DNA of 64,000 nt from Priestia filamentosa (GTDB lineage Bacteria > Bacillota > Bacilli > Bacillales > Bacillaceae_H). Location: positions 1 to 64,000 of the forward strand of contig NZ_FXAJ01000005.1 in assembly GCF_900177535.1 (NCBI RefSeq). Reading direction: 5' to 3'. The notes under the pieces were generated by a model. That model worked only from the letters and a program-made list of their open reading frames with translations, was not told the DNA's origin and did no database searches. Made by a program: the position numbers and the translations under genes. Each line of letters begins with the position of its first letter. Position 1 is the first letter of the stretch. Below, one piece after another: positions 45,299-54,550 of this stretch.

Positions 45299-46356
45299 GA
45301 AGCGACAACTCCTTGGATATATTGAAATACCTCTTCTTCATCATTTGGAAGAACAGTTGGTATAAAATTGTTAGACTCAATGGCAACGTTAGGATCTTTC
45401 AAACCGTTACCTGTCAGCACTGCAACAACTGTCTCACCTTTTTTAATTTTACCTGCTTTTAAATCTTTAATAACCCCTGCTACAGAAGCTGCTGAAGCTG
45501 GCTCTGCAAACACACCTTCTCTTTTAGCAATAAGATGGTAAGCTTCTAAAATCTCTTCATCTGTTACATAATCAATTTTTCCATTTGAGTTTTCTGCCGC
45601 TTCCACTGCAAAATTCCAGCTTGCTGGATTTCCAATTCGAATAGCTGTTGCAACTGTTTCTGGTTGTTCAATTACTTTATTCTGAACAATAGCTGCTGCT
45701 CCCTCTGCTTCAAAACCGTGCATACGAGGTAACCCTGTATTTTTCTTATCGTTATATTCATTGAAACCTTTCCAATATGCTGTAATATTGCCTGCATTCC
45801 CAACTGGGATAGCTAATACATCAGGCGCTACTCCTAAAGCATCACAAACCTCAAAAGCAGCTGTTTTTTGTCCTTCAATACGATATGGATTTACAGAGTT
45901 TACGAGCGTTAATGGAGTTGTTTCGCTAAGTTTACGTACCATTTTAAGCGCTTCGTCAAAGTTTCCATCAATTGCGATAATCTCAGCTCCATACATTACA
46001 GCTTGCGCAAGTTTCCCCATAGCAATCTTGCCATTTGGAATAACAACAATACAACGAAGTCCAGCGCGTGCTGCATATGCAGCTGCAGCTGCTGATGTGT
46101 TCCCTGTTGAAGCACATACAACTGTTTTACTTCCTTCTTCTTTCGCCTTCGCAACAGCCATAACCATTCCACGATCTTTAAAAGAACCTGTTGGATTAGC
46201 TCCGTCAAATTTCACATGTAAATTAATGCCAAGTTCTTCTGAAAGAGAAGCTAGATGAATAAGTGGCGTATTTCCTTCATGAAGTGTTAATAATGGCGTA
46301 TTCTCATTTACGGGTAGAAATTCTCTATACTCACTTAACAAACCTTTCCATGTCAT
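45292..46356 (-). CDS. thrC: Threonine synthase
   Basis: This 354-residue PLP enzyme forms threonine from O-phosphohomoserine. The PLP lysine is in [18 protein letters not shown] near residue 55, and the phosphate-binding loop [20 protein letters not shown] lies near residue 80. Its start overlaps the hom stop by four bases (ATGA); AAGGAG is ten bases upstream. Confidence 0.95.
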   Translation of the reverse strand: MTWKGLLSEYREFLPVNENTPLLTLHEGNTPLIHLASLSEELGINLHVKFDGANPTGSFKDRGMVMAVAKAKEEGSKTVVCASTGNTSAAAAAYAARAGLRCIVVIPNGKIAMGKLAQAVMYGAEIIAIDGNFDEALKMVRKLSETTPLTLVNSVNPYRIEGQKTAAFEVCDALGVAPDVLAIPVGNAGNITAYWKGFNEYNDKKNTGLPRMHGFEAEGAAAIVQNKVIEQPETVATAIRIGNPASWNFAVEAAENSNGKIDYVTDEEILEAYHLIAKREGVFAEPASAASVAGVIKDLKAGKIKKGETVVAVLTGNGLKDPNVAIESNNFIPTVLPNDEEEVFQYIQGVVASC

Positions 46357-47654
46357 AGCGATCCATCTCCTTCAACTCTATAGCTGCTTTTTATTTCTTG
46401 AACAATTGGTAGTGCTTCAATAGCATGTAATACTTTTTCATATTTTCCTAGTGATGCTTCATGCGTAACAAGAACAATTTCAGCTAGATCACTGTCTTTA
46501 ACAGGAAGCTGAATAATTCTTTCAAGACTTACTCCTTGATCTGAAAACAAGTTTGTCAGCTCTGAGAATGCTCCAACTTGATCATGGACATGAAGACGAA
46601 GGAAATATTTCGAAAGCACTTTTTCGTCTGCTTTAAGCTGTTTCGGGAATTGTGGAGCAACTGCACTGCTTCCGTTCACACCAAGTCTCATGTTCTTCAT
46701 TACTCCAACAAGATCTGATACAACTGCTGTTGCTGTTGGTAAACTACCTGCTCCAGGTCCATAAAACATTGTTTCCCCGACAGCTTCCCCATACACATAG
46801 ACAGCGTTATACTCATCATTTACTCCTGCTAATGGATGATTGTTCGCAATCAATGTTGGTTGAACACTAACTTCAATTTCTTCTTCGTCTCGATGAGCAT
46901 AACCAATGAGCTTCATTGTATAACCTAGTTGTTTACTATACTGTAAATCTTCCTCTGTAACTCTAGTAATTCCTTCTACCTTTACATCATCAAGATCGAC
47001 TTTCATAGAAAAACCAAGCGTTGCTAAAATAGTCATTTTACGGGCTGCATCTAGTCCTTCTACATCTGCAGTTGGGTCTGCTTCTGCATAGCCAAGCTTT
47101 TGAGCTTCAGCTAGAACGTCATCATATGCTTTTCCTTCATTGCTCATTTTCGTTAGAATGAAGTTTGTTGTACCGTTCACAATTCCCATCATCTTCGTTA
47201 TTCTATCTGAAGAAAGACCATCAACTAATCCTCTTAAAATTGGGATTCCTCCTGCAACACTTGCTTCGTAAAATAAATCACATTTGTTATCAGCTGCTAC
47301 TGTCAGCAATTCTGAACCGTATAAAGCCATTAAATCTTTATTTGCTGTTACAACATGCTTTTTATTTTGAAGTGCTGTTAGTAGGTAATCACGCGTTTCC
47401 TCGACTCCGCCCATTACTTCAATTACAACATCGATTTCTGGGTCATGTAAAATATCACTTACGTTCTCTGTGAATTTTTCCTTCGTTAAATTCGTATCAC
47501 GGCTTTTATCAAGGTCACGTACTAATGCCTTTTTTATCTCAACGGGACATCCAATTTGATGCTGCAGCTTATCCTGATGTTCTTCAACAATTTTCACAAC
47601 ACCTGATCCAACTGTTCCAAGTCCTAATAAACCGACCGATATTTTTTTTGTCAT
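46353..47654 (-). CDS. hom: Homoserine dehydrogenase
   Basis: This 433-residue enzyme reduces aspartate semialdehyde to homoserine. The Rossmann motif is [19 protein letters not shown] near residue 8, the catalytic region [15 protein letters not shown] lies near residue 170, and an ACT domain (residues 350-425) probably gives feedback control by threonine. ATG at 47654 follows AAGGAG; the longer upstream open frame has no site and crosses the promoter. First gene of the threonine operon. Confidence 0.95.
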   Translation of the reverse strand: MTKKISVGLLGLGTVGSGVVKIVEEHQDKLQHQIGCPVEIKKALVRDLDKSRDTNLTKEKFTENVSDILHDPEIDVVIEVMGGVEETRDYLLTALQNKKHVVTANKDLMALYGSELLTVAADNKCDLFYEASVAGGIPILRGLVDGLSSDRITKMMGIVNGTTNFILTKMSNEGKAYDDVLAEAQKLGYAEADPTADVEGLDAARKMTILATLGFSMKVDLDDVKVEGITRVTEEDLQYSKQLGYTMKLIGYAHRDEEEIEVSVQPTLIANNHPLAGVNDEYNAVYVYGEAVGETMFYGPGAGSLPTATAVVSDLVGVMKNMRLGVNGSSAVAPQFPKQLKADEKVLSKYFLRLHVHDQVGAFSELTNLFSDQGVSLERIIQLPVKDSDLAEIVLVTHEASLGKYEKVLHAIEALPIVQEIKSSYRVEGDGSL

Positions 47655-47689
47655 AGCTGTGCCACGCTCCTTCGAATGTTTATCTAGAA

Positions 47690-47703
47690 AATACATATGT
47701 ATT
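47690..47703. promoter_or_regulatory. Palindrome in the hom leader, candidate operator
   Basis: AATACATATGTATT is a perfect 14-base palindrome at about +6 to +19 of the predicted hom transcript. A repressor site is plausible; ThrR controls hom in B. subtilis but I cannot match its site from memory. Confidence 0.4.
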
Positions 47704-47715
47704 CGTATAAAAGAC

Positions 47716-47743
47716 ATTATAAACCTTTTTAAGGATTTTACAA
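47716..47743 (-). promoter_or_regulatory. hom-thrCB promoter
   Basis: On the minus strand, TTGTAA (47738-47743) and TATAAT (47716-47721) are separated by 16 bases. Confidence 0.7.
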
Positions 47744-47830
47744 CCCATTTTGCTAACAAATATAAATTTTCTAATTATTTTAAAGGAAAGAATGAGCTTT
47801 CACAATAGCTTTTCATGATTAAAAAGAAAA

Positions 47831-47868
47831 AGTCGCAACGTTCTTTTATTTTAAAGAATATTGCGACT
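47831..47868 (-). terminator. yutH terminator
   Basis: AGTCGCAAcGTTCTTT pairs with AAAGAATaTTGCGACT; TTTTTC follows on the minus strand. Confidence 0.85.
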
Positions 47869-47900
47869 CCTTTTATTATATCATATCCTACTTCTATATA

Positions 47901-48911
47901 TTAAGAAGATAGCCAAGGAATTTCGGGGATATAATAGCGCTTTGTAGAAATTCCTAGTAAGCGATAAAATTCTCCTAAAAAAGATTCATAGTTTCCTGAT
48001 GTATGGAGCATATCTTCCAGTTCTTTTCTGTACTGTTCTTTTAAATCTTCGTTATTCGTGCTATAAAAGCCTTCAACTACCTCAAAATAATGCAGTGGAC
48101 ATAGAAGTCTTGCGTAAAGAAGACGCCAAGCAAAGGACGAGAGAGGCGTTTTACGCTCATACTTTTCTAAAAAGGCGTACATGCTGGCTTGGAACGTTTC
48201 TTGTTCTTGAAAATGAATAGTGCGAATGTATTCACTGAGATCTCTACTTGGATGGTCATAAACCCAGTCCATTGGGAATTTCACAAATCTCTCTGCGCTC
48301 CATATCTCTTTTGTAAAACGATGATGACAAACAGTTGCTGTATCAAATGCTCGGGGAAGATCATCAATTTCTGTATCTACTAAATATTGAATTGCATTTT
48401 CAGTAAGACCTGAATAATAAGGAAAAGATTCAATTAATCTTTTATCCATTTCATCATTTGGATGATCGCGCACCTTTAAAATCCAAAATTTCTCCATTTG
48501 ATCGTGTCTTGTTGCCCAGAGCTCTTTCCAATTTCCAAACCTGCTGCGATGAATTTTTTCTTGACCACCATACATCATCTTTCCTCGCTCATGAAACAAA
48601 GCAAGTTCTTCTCCTAAAGTGGAAAAGGATTTGTTTGAATGAGCCATATGACGGCAAAGCATAAATTTTTCATCTTGCCATTCAGAAATAAGCTTTCCTT
48701 CTTTATTTTGAAGAAATAAGCCTGCTTCTTTGTCTCCTTTAGCAATTAAATGCTGACCCATTTCAAAAAGTTCCCTTGCTTCTTCTTCACTAAATGAGGA
48801 AGCAGGAATAATTGTATATAAAAGATGTCCTTGCGAAAAACCGTCATATCCAAATGTATCCGAGAAAGAAGTAGGTTGAATTCCATACATTTCATAAATT
48901 GCTTGTTGCAA
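47901..48911 (-). CDS. yutH: Spore coat-associated protein YutH (CotS-like kinase fold)
   Basis: This 336-residue protein matches B. subtilis YutH, a CotS/phosphotransferase-fold spore coat protein. Landmarks are EELALFHERGKMMYG near residue 101, then FDTATVCHHRFTKEIWSAER near residue 188 and VYDHPSRDLSEYIR near residue 218, the region corresponding to the kinase catalytic and metal-binding motifs. TTG at 48911 is the start, eight bases after AAGGAG. Expected to be made in the mother cell during sporulation. Confidence 0.85.
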   Translation of the reverse strand: MQQAIYEMYGIQPTSFSDTFGYDGFSQGHLLYTIIPASSFSEEEARELFEMGQHLIAKGDKEAGLFLQNKEGKLISEWQDEKFMLCRHMAHSNKSFSTLGEELALFHERGKMMYGGQEKIHRSRFGNWKELWATRHDQMEKFWILKVRDHPNDEMDKRLIESFPYYSGLTENAIQYLVDTEIDDLPRAFDTATVCHHRFTKEIWSAERFVKFPMDWVYDHPSRDLSEYIRTIHFQEQETFQASMYAFLEKYERKTPLSSFAWRLLYARLLCPLHYFEVVEGFYSTNNEDLKEQYRKELEDMLHTSGNYESFLGEFYRLLGISTKRYYIPEIPWLSS

Positions 48912-49339
48912 TGCTATCGCTCCTTATCTATTCATTTCTCTTTATGATTATATGAAGAGATTCCTGTAAAATGGTTATTTTTCTTATCATCAAAAAAGAG
49001 CAGCTGTTAGCTACTCTTTTTTGATGATTGTATAGTACTCCATATAACTTGCATGACAATAGTATGGCAATCTTGGCCCGTATTTTGTGTTTTTAAAAGG
49101 ATACGGGTTATCTCATTCTTTTTAGTTAGCTCTATTTCTATATAGAGGGATGCTGAGAAGAGAAAGGTAATTTAAGGTTTTAATGCATAACATTCCCCCT
49201 CAATGCTTTTTTGTTTTCTATCTTACTTCAAATAAGTACCTTCTTATACAGCATTTCATCAAGTAGCTTACTCTACAGACATTACACTAGACTAATTTGC
49301 ATAGTGTATAAAGAATTTGATCGTTTTTAGGAAAGAAAA
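48912..49339. other. Gene-free region before the short-chain dehydrogenase relic
   Basis: It holds one long hairpin (48986-49028) and otherwise no open frame or known motif. B. subtilis has yutG near here, and I see no sign of it. A loose sigma-B-like pair (GTGTTT 49087-49092, 12 bases, GGGTTA 49105-49110) precedes the relic but is a weak match. Confidence 0.5.
48986..49028. terminator. Orphan bidirectional hairpin
   Basis: A 20-bp stem with one mismatch (ATCATCAAAAAAGAG...CTCTTTTTTGATGAT) and a 3-base loop includes A6 and T6 runs. It looks like a bidirectional terminator, yet no intact gene runs into it from either side. Confidence 0.7.
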
Positions 49340-50088
49340 ATGAAACCAAGGTATCCATTAATGTCCTACTATGAAAAGGTCACAAAATATGAGGGTGTCC
49401 CAAGTAGCTTTCCATCTCAATGAGAAACAAGACACCCGGGTCTTGAAAAGCTTATGAACCTAAGACCAATTATTGAGAAGTGGGAAGTGGAAAACTAACT
49501 GGAAGGGGAGCCTTAATTACTGATGACGATAGCGGGACTGGAGCGGTCGTTACTCTCTCCTACATTGCCAAACATAAAGACAAACATGAAGACGCCAAAT
49601 GAACGAAAACATGCATTGAGGAACTTAGAAGACGCTGCTTACTTCTTCTTATTGACTTGCGTGACAAACATCATTTTCAAGGCATAGTAGAGGCTACACT
49701 AGACACATTCGGACATCTTGAAAACACTCGCAACCACGTAGGCGTACAGGCTCAACAACTAAGCTTGTTAGATATCACAGATAAACAGTTTGATGATACC
49801 TTCAAAATAAACATCTATTTTCCTTTCTATACAACGAGAGCTTTAACAAATAGCATGATTGATAGTGGAATAAGAGTAAATACTGTCACTCCTATCCCTG
49901 TGTAATCATCACTCATTCCAGCTAGTTTCTCATCTAATTCTGTAAGTATGCATAATTCAGATACACCAATTAAACGGTCAGCACAGCCTTTGGAGCCTGC
50001 TGTAACATACGTTCATTTGGCATCTGATCCTTCATGCTACATAACAGAACAGACGCTACATGTTAACAGTATGATGATTATACCGTAA
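49340..50088 (+). pseudogene. Decayed short-chain dehydrogenase (YhdF/YdaD-like)
   Basis: Joined frames recover the family: KPRYPLMSYYEK, then HPGLEKLMNLRPIIE, GALITDDDSGTGAVVTLSYI (eroded GGDSGIGRA), HHFQGIVEATLDTFGHLEN, SLLDITDKQFDDTFKINIYF, IRVNTVTPIPV and TLHVNSMMIIP. There are in-frame stops (for example after PSSFPSQ near 49424, and after KHEDAK near 49600), a frameshift near 49495, and loss of about 50-60 residues holding the catalytic Tyr-xxx-Lys. An intact relative lies at 59550-60419. The largest remaining open piece is 49657-49905. Confidence 0.88.
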
Positions 50089-50091
50089 ACT

Positions 50092-50832
50092 TTAGAGCGC
50101 TTTATCTTCCTTAGCATATTGTTTAATAAGAGTTGGCACTTGAGTAAGTGAGTTTAAAGTAATAAGCTCACCTGTTGGATCAATATCAAGCTTAATTTGG
50201 TTATAACTCCATTCAAGTTCAGAAGGAATATGAATAGCGTGAATTCCAAGCTCAACAGCTGGCTTAATATCTGTTTTTAAGGAATTACCTATCATCCACG
50301 TTTGTTTAGGGTTAGAGCGGATAGTTTGTAAAACCGTTTGAAGAGCCTCTGTATTCTTGTGTTCAAAAATAAAAACACGATTCCCAAAATATGTTTCAAG
50401 CTCAAGCTGCACGACTTTCCTGCTCTGGTTCTCTTCATCACCACCTGTAAAAAGATAAAGCTCGTGTCCTTCATTTTGAAGTGTTGACAACACTTCATAC
50501 ATATATGGAAAAGGCTGTACTTCAATTTCAAAAACACTCACACCAATTTTTCTTATTTCTTCTATCTCTGTTTCTTTTATCTCTTTCTTTTGCTTCTCAC
50601 AAAAAAATTTATAAGTTGAAACAAGAGATTCAGGGAACCTTGAGGAATGAAGTCCATGTTGTTCAATGCTTTCTAAATCAATCTGGAGCTGCTTTTCTTT
50701 AATTTCATCAGCAGTAAGAGTAGAAAACCATTGTTGCATTGTTGATACAAAAGTATTAATTGTTGCTCGAAAGTATTTATTACAATGAATAAGTGTGTCA
50801 TCTAAATCAAAAATCAATGTTTGTTTTTCCAT
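50092..50832 (-). CDS. HAD-superfamily hydrolase
   Basis: This 246-residue HAD-like phosphatase has motif I FDLDDTLIHCNKYF at the N-terminus, motif II region LYLFTGGDEENQSRK near residue 128, and motif III/IV MIGNSLKTDIKPAVELGIHA near residue 176. A helical cap domain fills residues 20-100. Probable small-molecule phosphatase; substrate unknown. It is not part of the B. subtilis order I recall. The start follows AGGGG. No clear terminator follows; the stop is four bases from the end of the convergent relic. Confidence 0.82.
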   Translation of the reverse strand: MEKQTLIFDLDDTLIHCNKYFRATINTFVSTMQQWFSTLTADEIKEKQLQIDLESIEQHGLHSSRFPESLVSTYKFFCEKQKKEIKETEIEEIRKIGVSVFEIEVQPFPYMYEVLSTLQNEGHELYLFTGGDEENQSRKVVQLELETYFGNRVFIFEHKNTEALQTVLQTIRSNPKQTWMIGNSLKTDIKPAVELGIHAIHIPSELEWSYNQIKLDIDPTGELITLNSLTQVPTLIKQYAKEDKAL

Positions 50833-50970
50833 CTGTTCAATCCCCTTTTTTTAGTGTGTATAAATAGTATATGTAGAAGAAGCATATCAGTGTTCATATA
50901 ATTGTCAAATTATATCTTTGTAATATAAGTGAACTGTTAGTTTTTATTAAAGAAAAGTCTTTTATCCGAC

Positions 50971-51001
50971 AAAAAAAGAGAGGAACAAAAGTTCCTCTCT
51001 T
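50971..51001 (-). terminator. yutF terminator
   Basis: AGAGAGGAAC pairs with GTTCCTCTCT around AAAA; seven T follow on the minus strand. Confidence 0.93.
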
Positions 51002-51003
51002 CC

Positions 51004-51774
51004 TTAAATAGATTCCATCCATTCTAAAAGTGAGTGTGCAACATGGGTAGGCTGCTGTTCAAATGTTGTTAAATGTTCTGGAGTTGTAACTCCTGTATGA
51101 ACAAGAAGTGTGTCAATTCCTGCATTCATCCCAGCCATAATATCCGTGTGATAATTATCGCCAATCATAAGCGTTTCAGACCTTGGTGTCCCAATTACTT
51201 CAAGCGCTTGTTCCATAATAATTTTTTCTGGTTTTCCTATAAAAATCGGCTGTGTTTCTGTTGACACTGTAACAACAGATGTAAGAGAACCATTTCCAGG
51301 TAAAAGTCCTCTCTCGGTTGGAATCGCAATGTCACCATTAGTGGATACGAACGTTGCTCCATTTCTTACTCCTAAACAAGCCTTCGTAAGTTTCTCATAA
51401 CTTATGCTTCTGTCAATCCCAACCACAACAAAGTCTGGATTCTCGTCTTGAAGCGTAAATCCTTTTTCAATCAATGCTTGTTGAATTCCTTCTTCACCAA
51501 TAACATAGGCTGTTGCATTCTCTTTTTTTTCCGCTAAAAAGTTTGCTGTCGCTTGGCTTGTTGTAAAAACTTGTGGTCCCTCTGCTGGGATACCAAAATC
51601 TCTTAATTTTGCAGCTACTTGCTCAGGTGTTCTTGAAGAATTGTTCGTTACAAAAAGATACGGGAGATTCTTTTCTTTAAGCTTTACAACAAAGTCTCTT
51701 GCTTCTGCGATAAGCTCTGTTCCTTTATACATTGTTCCATCTAAATCAAATAAATAGCCTTTATACTTTTTCAA
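51004..51774 (-). CDS. yutF: NagD-family HAD phosphatase YutF
   Basis: This 256-residue protein of the NagD/AraL type (C2 cap) matches B. subtilis YutF. Motif I is YLFDLDGTMYKGTELI, motif II VTNNSSRTPEQVAAKL near residue 42, and the C-terminal IFIGKPEKIIMEQALE with MIGDNYHTDIMAGMNAGIDT near residue 203. TTG at 51774 is the start, nine bases after AAGGAGG. Probably a sugar- or nucleotide-phosphatase. Confidence 0.88.
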   Translation of the reverse strand: MKKYKGYLFDLDGTMYKGTELIAEARDFVVKLKEKNLPYLFVTNNSSRTPEQVAAKLRDFGIPAEGPQVFTTSQATANFLAEKKENATAYVIGEEGIQQALIEKGFTLQDENPDFVVVGIDRSISYEKLTKACLGVRNGATFVSTNGDIAIPTERGLLPGNGSLTSVVTVSTETQPIFIGKPEKIIMEQALEVIGTPRSETLMIGDNYHTDIMAGMNAGIDTLLVHTGVTTPEHLTTFEQQPTHVAHSLLEWMESI

Positions 51775-51806
51775 ACCTTAAATCCTCCTTATGTCACTCG
51801 TTGTTG

Positions 51807-52244
51807 TTAGTTTTTAAATGCTGAAACAGGACCAAGTTCATTTTCCAAATATGTACGGATTCGTGTTGGGAATGCTTCAAGCACCGGTGCATTTCTTTTT
51901 AAAGCCTCAATAAGTTCTTCATGGTTAATATCTATATACTGCTGTACAAGCTCTTTACGATAGCGAATAAAGTCTTTTAGTAACCCTTCGTCTTTGCTTG
52001 TAATAACTTTCTCATCATGTAAAATATCCACAATATCATCATAGCTTCCCGGATCTCTCATAATAAAGCCGTCAATCATATCGTTCCCAACATCTAGAAT
52101 GCCTTCGATGAGGAGGTGACCAATCCGCTCAAGAGCTCGTAGCTCCAGTTCGCTTTCCCATTTTTCATGATGTAAAAAAAGCGAATACTGCTCCTCAAAA
52201 TGAACCAATATCTTTTCAATACGACCTCGATCAACAAAATACAT
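51807..52244 (-). CDS. yutE: YutE, HepT-like protein (DUF86)
   Basis: This 145-residue all-helical protein is related to the HepT toxin family. The active-site region of HepT nucleases (RxxxxHxY) reads RKELVQQY near residue 91: the catalytic His is Gln. No MntA-type nucleotidyltransferase partner is nearby. So it is probably not an active toxin; it matches B. subtilis YutE, also solitary. The start follows GGGG. Confidence 0.8.
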   Translation of the reverse strand: MYFVDRGRIEKILVHFEEQYSLFLHHEKWESELELRALERIGHLLIEGILDVGNDMIDGFIMRDPGSYDDIVDILHDEKVITSKDEGLLKDFIRYRKELVQQYIDINHEELIEALKRNAPVLEAFPTRIRTYLENELGPVSAFKN

Positions 52245-52376
52245 GCTTACTCATCCCCTTATGTTGCATAAGCTAATTTTTGTTTTAGTATTTTCCCTAT
52301 ATAGTTTACCATACAAGGGCAAGCTCTTATACTAAATAACCTAGGAGAAAGCTCAGTAAAACTTCATCAAAAAAAT

Positions 52377-52412
52377 AAAAGCCAAAGCCTTTAATAAAGT
52401 GCCTTGGCTTTT
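52377..52412 (-). terminator. yutD terminator
   Basis: AAAAGCCAaaGC pairs with GCcTTGGCTTTT around a 12-base loop; the minus strand continues into A/T-rich sequence. Confidence 0.75.
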
Positions 52413-52686
52413 ATTTTTTTATCTTATGAAGCACAAAATAAGCGCATCCAAAGTTACAGTATTCAAACAAATACTCCTGCAGCGTACTAATTTTCGTGTC
52501 ATACGTTGAACGATTGTTTTGATCTTCGAAAAATCCTTTTAGGCGAAGCTGATTATAACCCCAGTCACCTACAATATAATCATATTTATTTAAAATTTCA
52601 CTGTAGCGTGCTTTGAAAGCCTCCTCTTGAAATCCCTCTTTAACATCTTCAATTAATTCATACGTATTATTTTGAACTTGTACCAA
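52411..52686 (-). CDS. yutD: YutD-family protein
   Basis: This approximately 91-residue protein has the family stretches FKARYSEILNKYDYIVGDWG near residue 25 and EYCNFGCAYFVLHKIKK at the C-terminus. Function is unknown; widely conserved in Firmicutes. TTG at 52686 is six bases after GAGGTG; the alternative start is the GTG of that motif at 52695, which would add MKF. Confidence 0.82.
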   Translation of the reverse strand: MVQVQNNTYELIEDVKEGFQEEAFKARYSEILNKYDYIVGDWGYNQLRLKGFFEDQNNRSTYDTKISTLQEYLFEYCNFGCAYFVLHKIKK

Positions 52687-52801
52687 AAACTTCACCTCAT
52701 TTCTCTCATTTTAACATACCATAACAACACCCATGAAACCATCATTTGACAGAAAAAAACGCTCGTATTTGTCGCATTCTAATAGGAAAGGAGGTGCTCA
52801 A

Positions 52802-53383
52802 ATGAAACGTCTTATTTTCCCTTTTTCTTGTTTGCTTTTCTTCACAGCAGCATGCCAGCAAAACGCTGCTGAAAATGATTCTTTAACAGATGAAGGAACA
52901 ACCCCCATTACCGTTTCAGATCGAGATACTGAAAATGATACAAACTCTAACTATGGCTATGTTAGACGTCAAAGAAATGATGGAGAAAATCAAGAAAAAC
53001 GCCAAGAAGGTGTTCCATACTTAGACCGAGAAGCGTTAGCTGACTCTATTAGCCGAATGGCCTCATCGCTTCCAAATGTAGAAGATACGGCAACGCTTGT
53101 TACAGATAAAGAAGTGCTCATTTCATACAAGACCAGTGCACAAAATCGCTCTGCTACAGCAGATAGCGTTAAACGAACAGCTTTATCTGTTGTGCCTCGT
53201 TACTACCACGTATACGTTTCTGATAATGAGGAACATCTAGACCTTATTGAACGTTTAAGCAACGGAAACTCTGCTACAGCATCAGATGAGTTTCGAGACG
53301 CGTTAAATAAGACGATAGAAAAGATGAAAACTTCACCACAAGGTAAAGAAGTTAACAATAATGAAAACGCAAATGGCGAATAA
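52802..53383 (+). CDS. yutC: YhcN/YlaJ-family sporulation lipoprotein
   Basis: This 193-residue lipoprotein has a lipid-attachment signal LLFFTAACQQN with the cysteine at residue 18. A low-complexity Asn/Asp/Glu-rich linker follows, then the YhcN/YlaJ domain (residues 75-165, with LVTDKEVLISYK and VVPRYYHVYVSD). Family members are spore-associated lipoproteins that affect germination. ATG at 52802 follows AAAGGAGG. Position upstream of lipA matches B. subtilis yutC. Confidence 0.82.
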   Translation: MKRLIFPFSCLLFFTAACQQNAAENDSLTDEGTTPITVSDRDTENDTNSNYGYVRRQRNDGENQEKRQEGVPYLDREALADSISRMASSLPNVEDTATLVTDKEVLISYKTSAQNRSATADSVKRTALSVVPRYYHVYVSDNEEHLDLIERLSNGNSATASDEFRDALNKTIEKMKTSPQGKEVNNNENANGE

Positions 53384-53419
53384 AAAACAACACGCGTTTT
53401 ATTAACGCGTGTTGTTTTT
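53383..53419. terminator. Bidirectional terminator yutC / lipA
   Basis: ACAACACGCGTT pairs with AACGCGTGTTGT around TTATT, flanked by five A and five T. Confidence 0.93.
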
Positions 53420-53421
53420 GT

Positions 53422-54318
53422 TTATGCTTTTTCTTGACGTGCTTTTGAAGCTGCATTTACTTGTTCATCAGCATGATAAGAAGAACGAACAAGAGGACCT
53501 GCTTCAACGTGGCTGAAGCCTTTTGTTAAAGCAATATTTTTTAACTCTTCAAACTCATCTGGATGATAATATTTCTGTACTTTAAGATGTTTTTTAGATG
53601 GTTGCAGATATTGACCAATTGTCATGATATCTACGTTGTTTGCACGTAAATCATCCATTGTTTCAATAATCTCTTCTTTCGTTTCTCCAAGCCCAACCAT
53701 AAGACTTGATTTCGTTGGAATATCAGGCTGCATCTCTTTTGCACGGCGTAAAAACTCTAATGAGCGGTCATATGTAGCACGAGCACGGACTCTCTTAGTA
53801 AGATTTCGAACAGTTTCAATGTTGTGATTTAAGATGTCGGGACGAGCGTCCATTAACATTTTTAAGTTTTCTTCCACTCCACCCATATCTGAAGGAAGAA
53901 CTTCAATTGTTGTAAATGGGTTTTTTCTACGTACAGCGCGAACTGTTTCCGCAAATACTTGGGCGCCGCCGTCTTTTAAATCATCACGAGCTACAGCTGT
54001 GATAACTGCGTGTTTTAGGTTCATAAGTTGAACGGAATCTGCTACGCGTTCCGGCTCTTGTAAATCTAGCTCTGTCGGTAAACCTGTTTTTACCGCACAG
54101 AAACGACAGGCACGTGTACATACAGCACCTAGAATCATGAACGTAGCTGTACGACGTACTGCCCAGCATTCATGAATATTCGGACATTTTGCTTCCTCAC
54201 AAACTGTATGAAGATTGTTTTCTCTCATCATCTTCTTTAAGCCTGTATAGTTCTCATTTGTGTTTAGCTTAATTTTTAACCAATCTGGTTTACGAATATG
54301 ATCTTCTTTCGTTGCCAT
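53422..54318 (-). CDS. lipA: Lipoyl synthase
   Basis: This 298-residue radical-SAM enzyme inserts sulfur into octanoyl chains on lipoyl domains. The auxiliary cluster cysteines are in [13 protein letters not shown] near residue 39 and the radical-SAM CxxxCxxC in [10 protein letters not shown] near residue 66. All six cysteines and the C-terminal [10 protein letters not shown] are present. Depends on Fe-S assembly, for which several genes lie in this window. The start follows GGAG by ten bases. Confidence 0.97.
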   Translation of the reverse strand: MATKEDHIRKPDWLKIKLNTNENYTGLKKMMRENNLHTVCEEAKCPNIHECWAVRRTATFMILGAVCTRACRFCAVKTGLPTELDLQEPERVADSVQLMNLKHAVITAVARDDLKDGGAQVFAETVRAVRRKNPFTTIEVLPSDMGGVEENLKMLMDARPDILNHNIETVRNLTKRVRARATYDRSLEFLRRAKEMQPDIPTKSSLMVGLGETKEEIIETMDDLRANNVDIMTIGQYLQPSKKHLKVQKYYHPDEFEELKNIALTKGFSHVEAGPLVRSSYHADEQVNAASKARQEKA

Positions 54319-54550
54319 ATCCCATCATCTCCATCATATAAAAGTTTTTATTTTTTAAAAATTTTTAAGTAAATAATAAGTCAATCCTATGCCACTTTAT
54401 CATATTTACCATTAAATAGACAAGCTTGCTTGCTTATTCTTCCATGAGTTCTGTGCCCCCTGAAAAGGCTTTTCCATAATTTTAAGTTTATGAAAAAAAA
54501 ACTTTTTCACACACTAATGAATAGCAGTTTGAAGAAAGGAGGACTTTTCG

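Noticed and set aside
47655-47900. T-box or leader-peptide control of hom-thrCB
   Set aside because: No T-box core sequence and no Thr-rich short frame in the leader; only a palindrome.
49657-49905. Possible small dehydrogenase gene
   Set aside because: It is only the longest uninterrupted piece of the decayed short-chain dehydrogenase, with no start signal.
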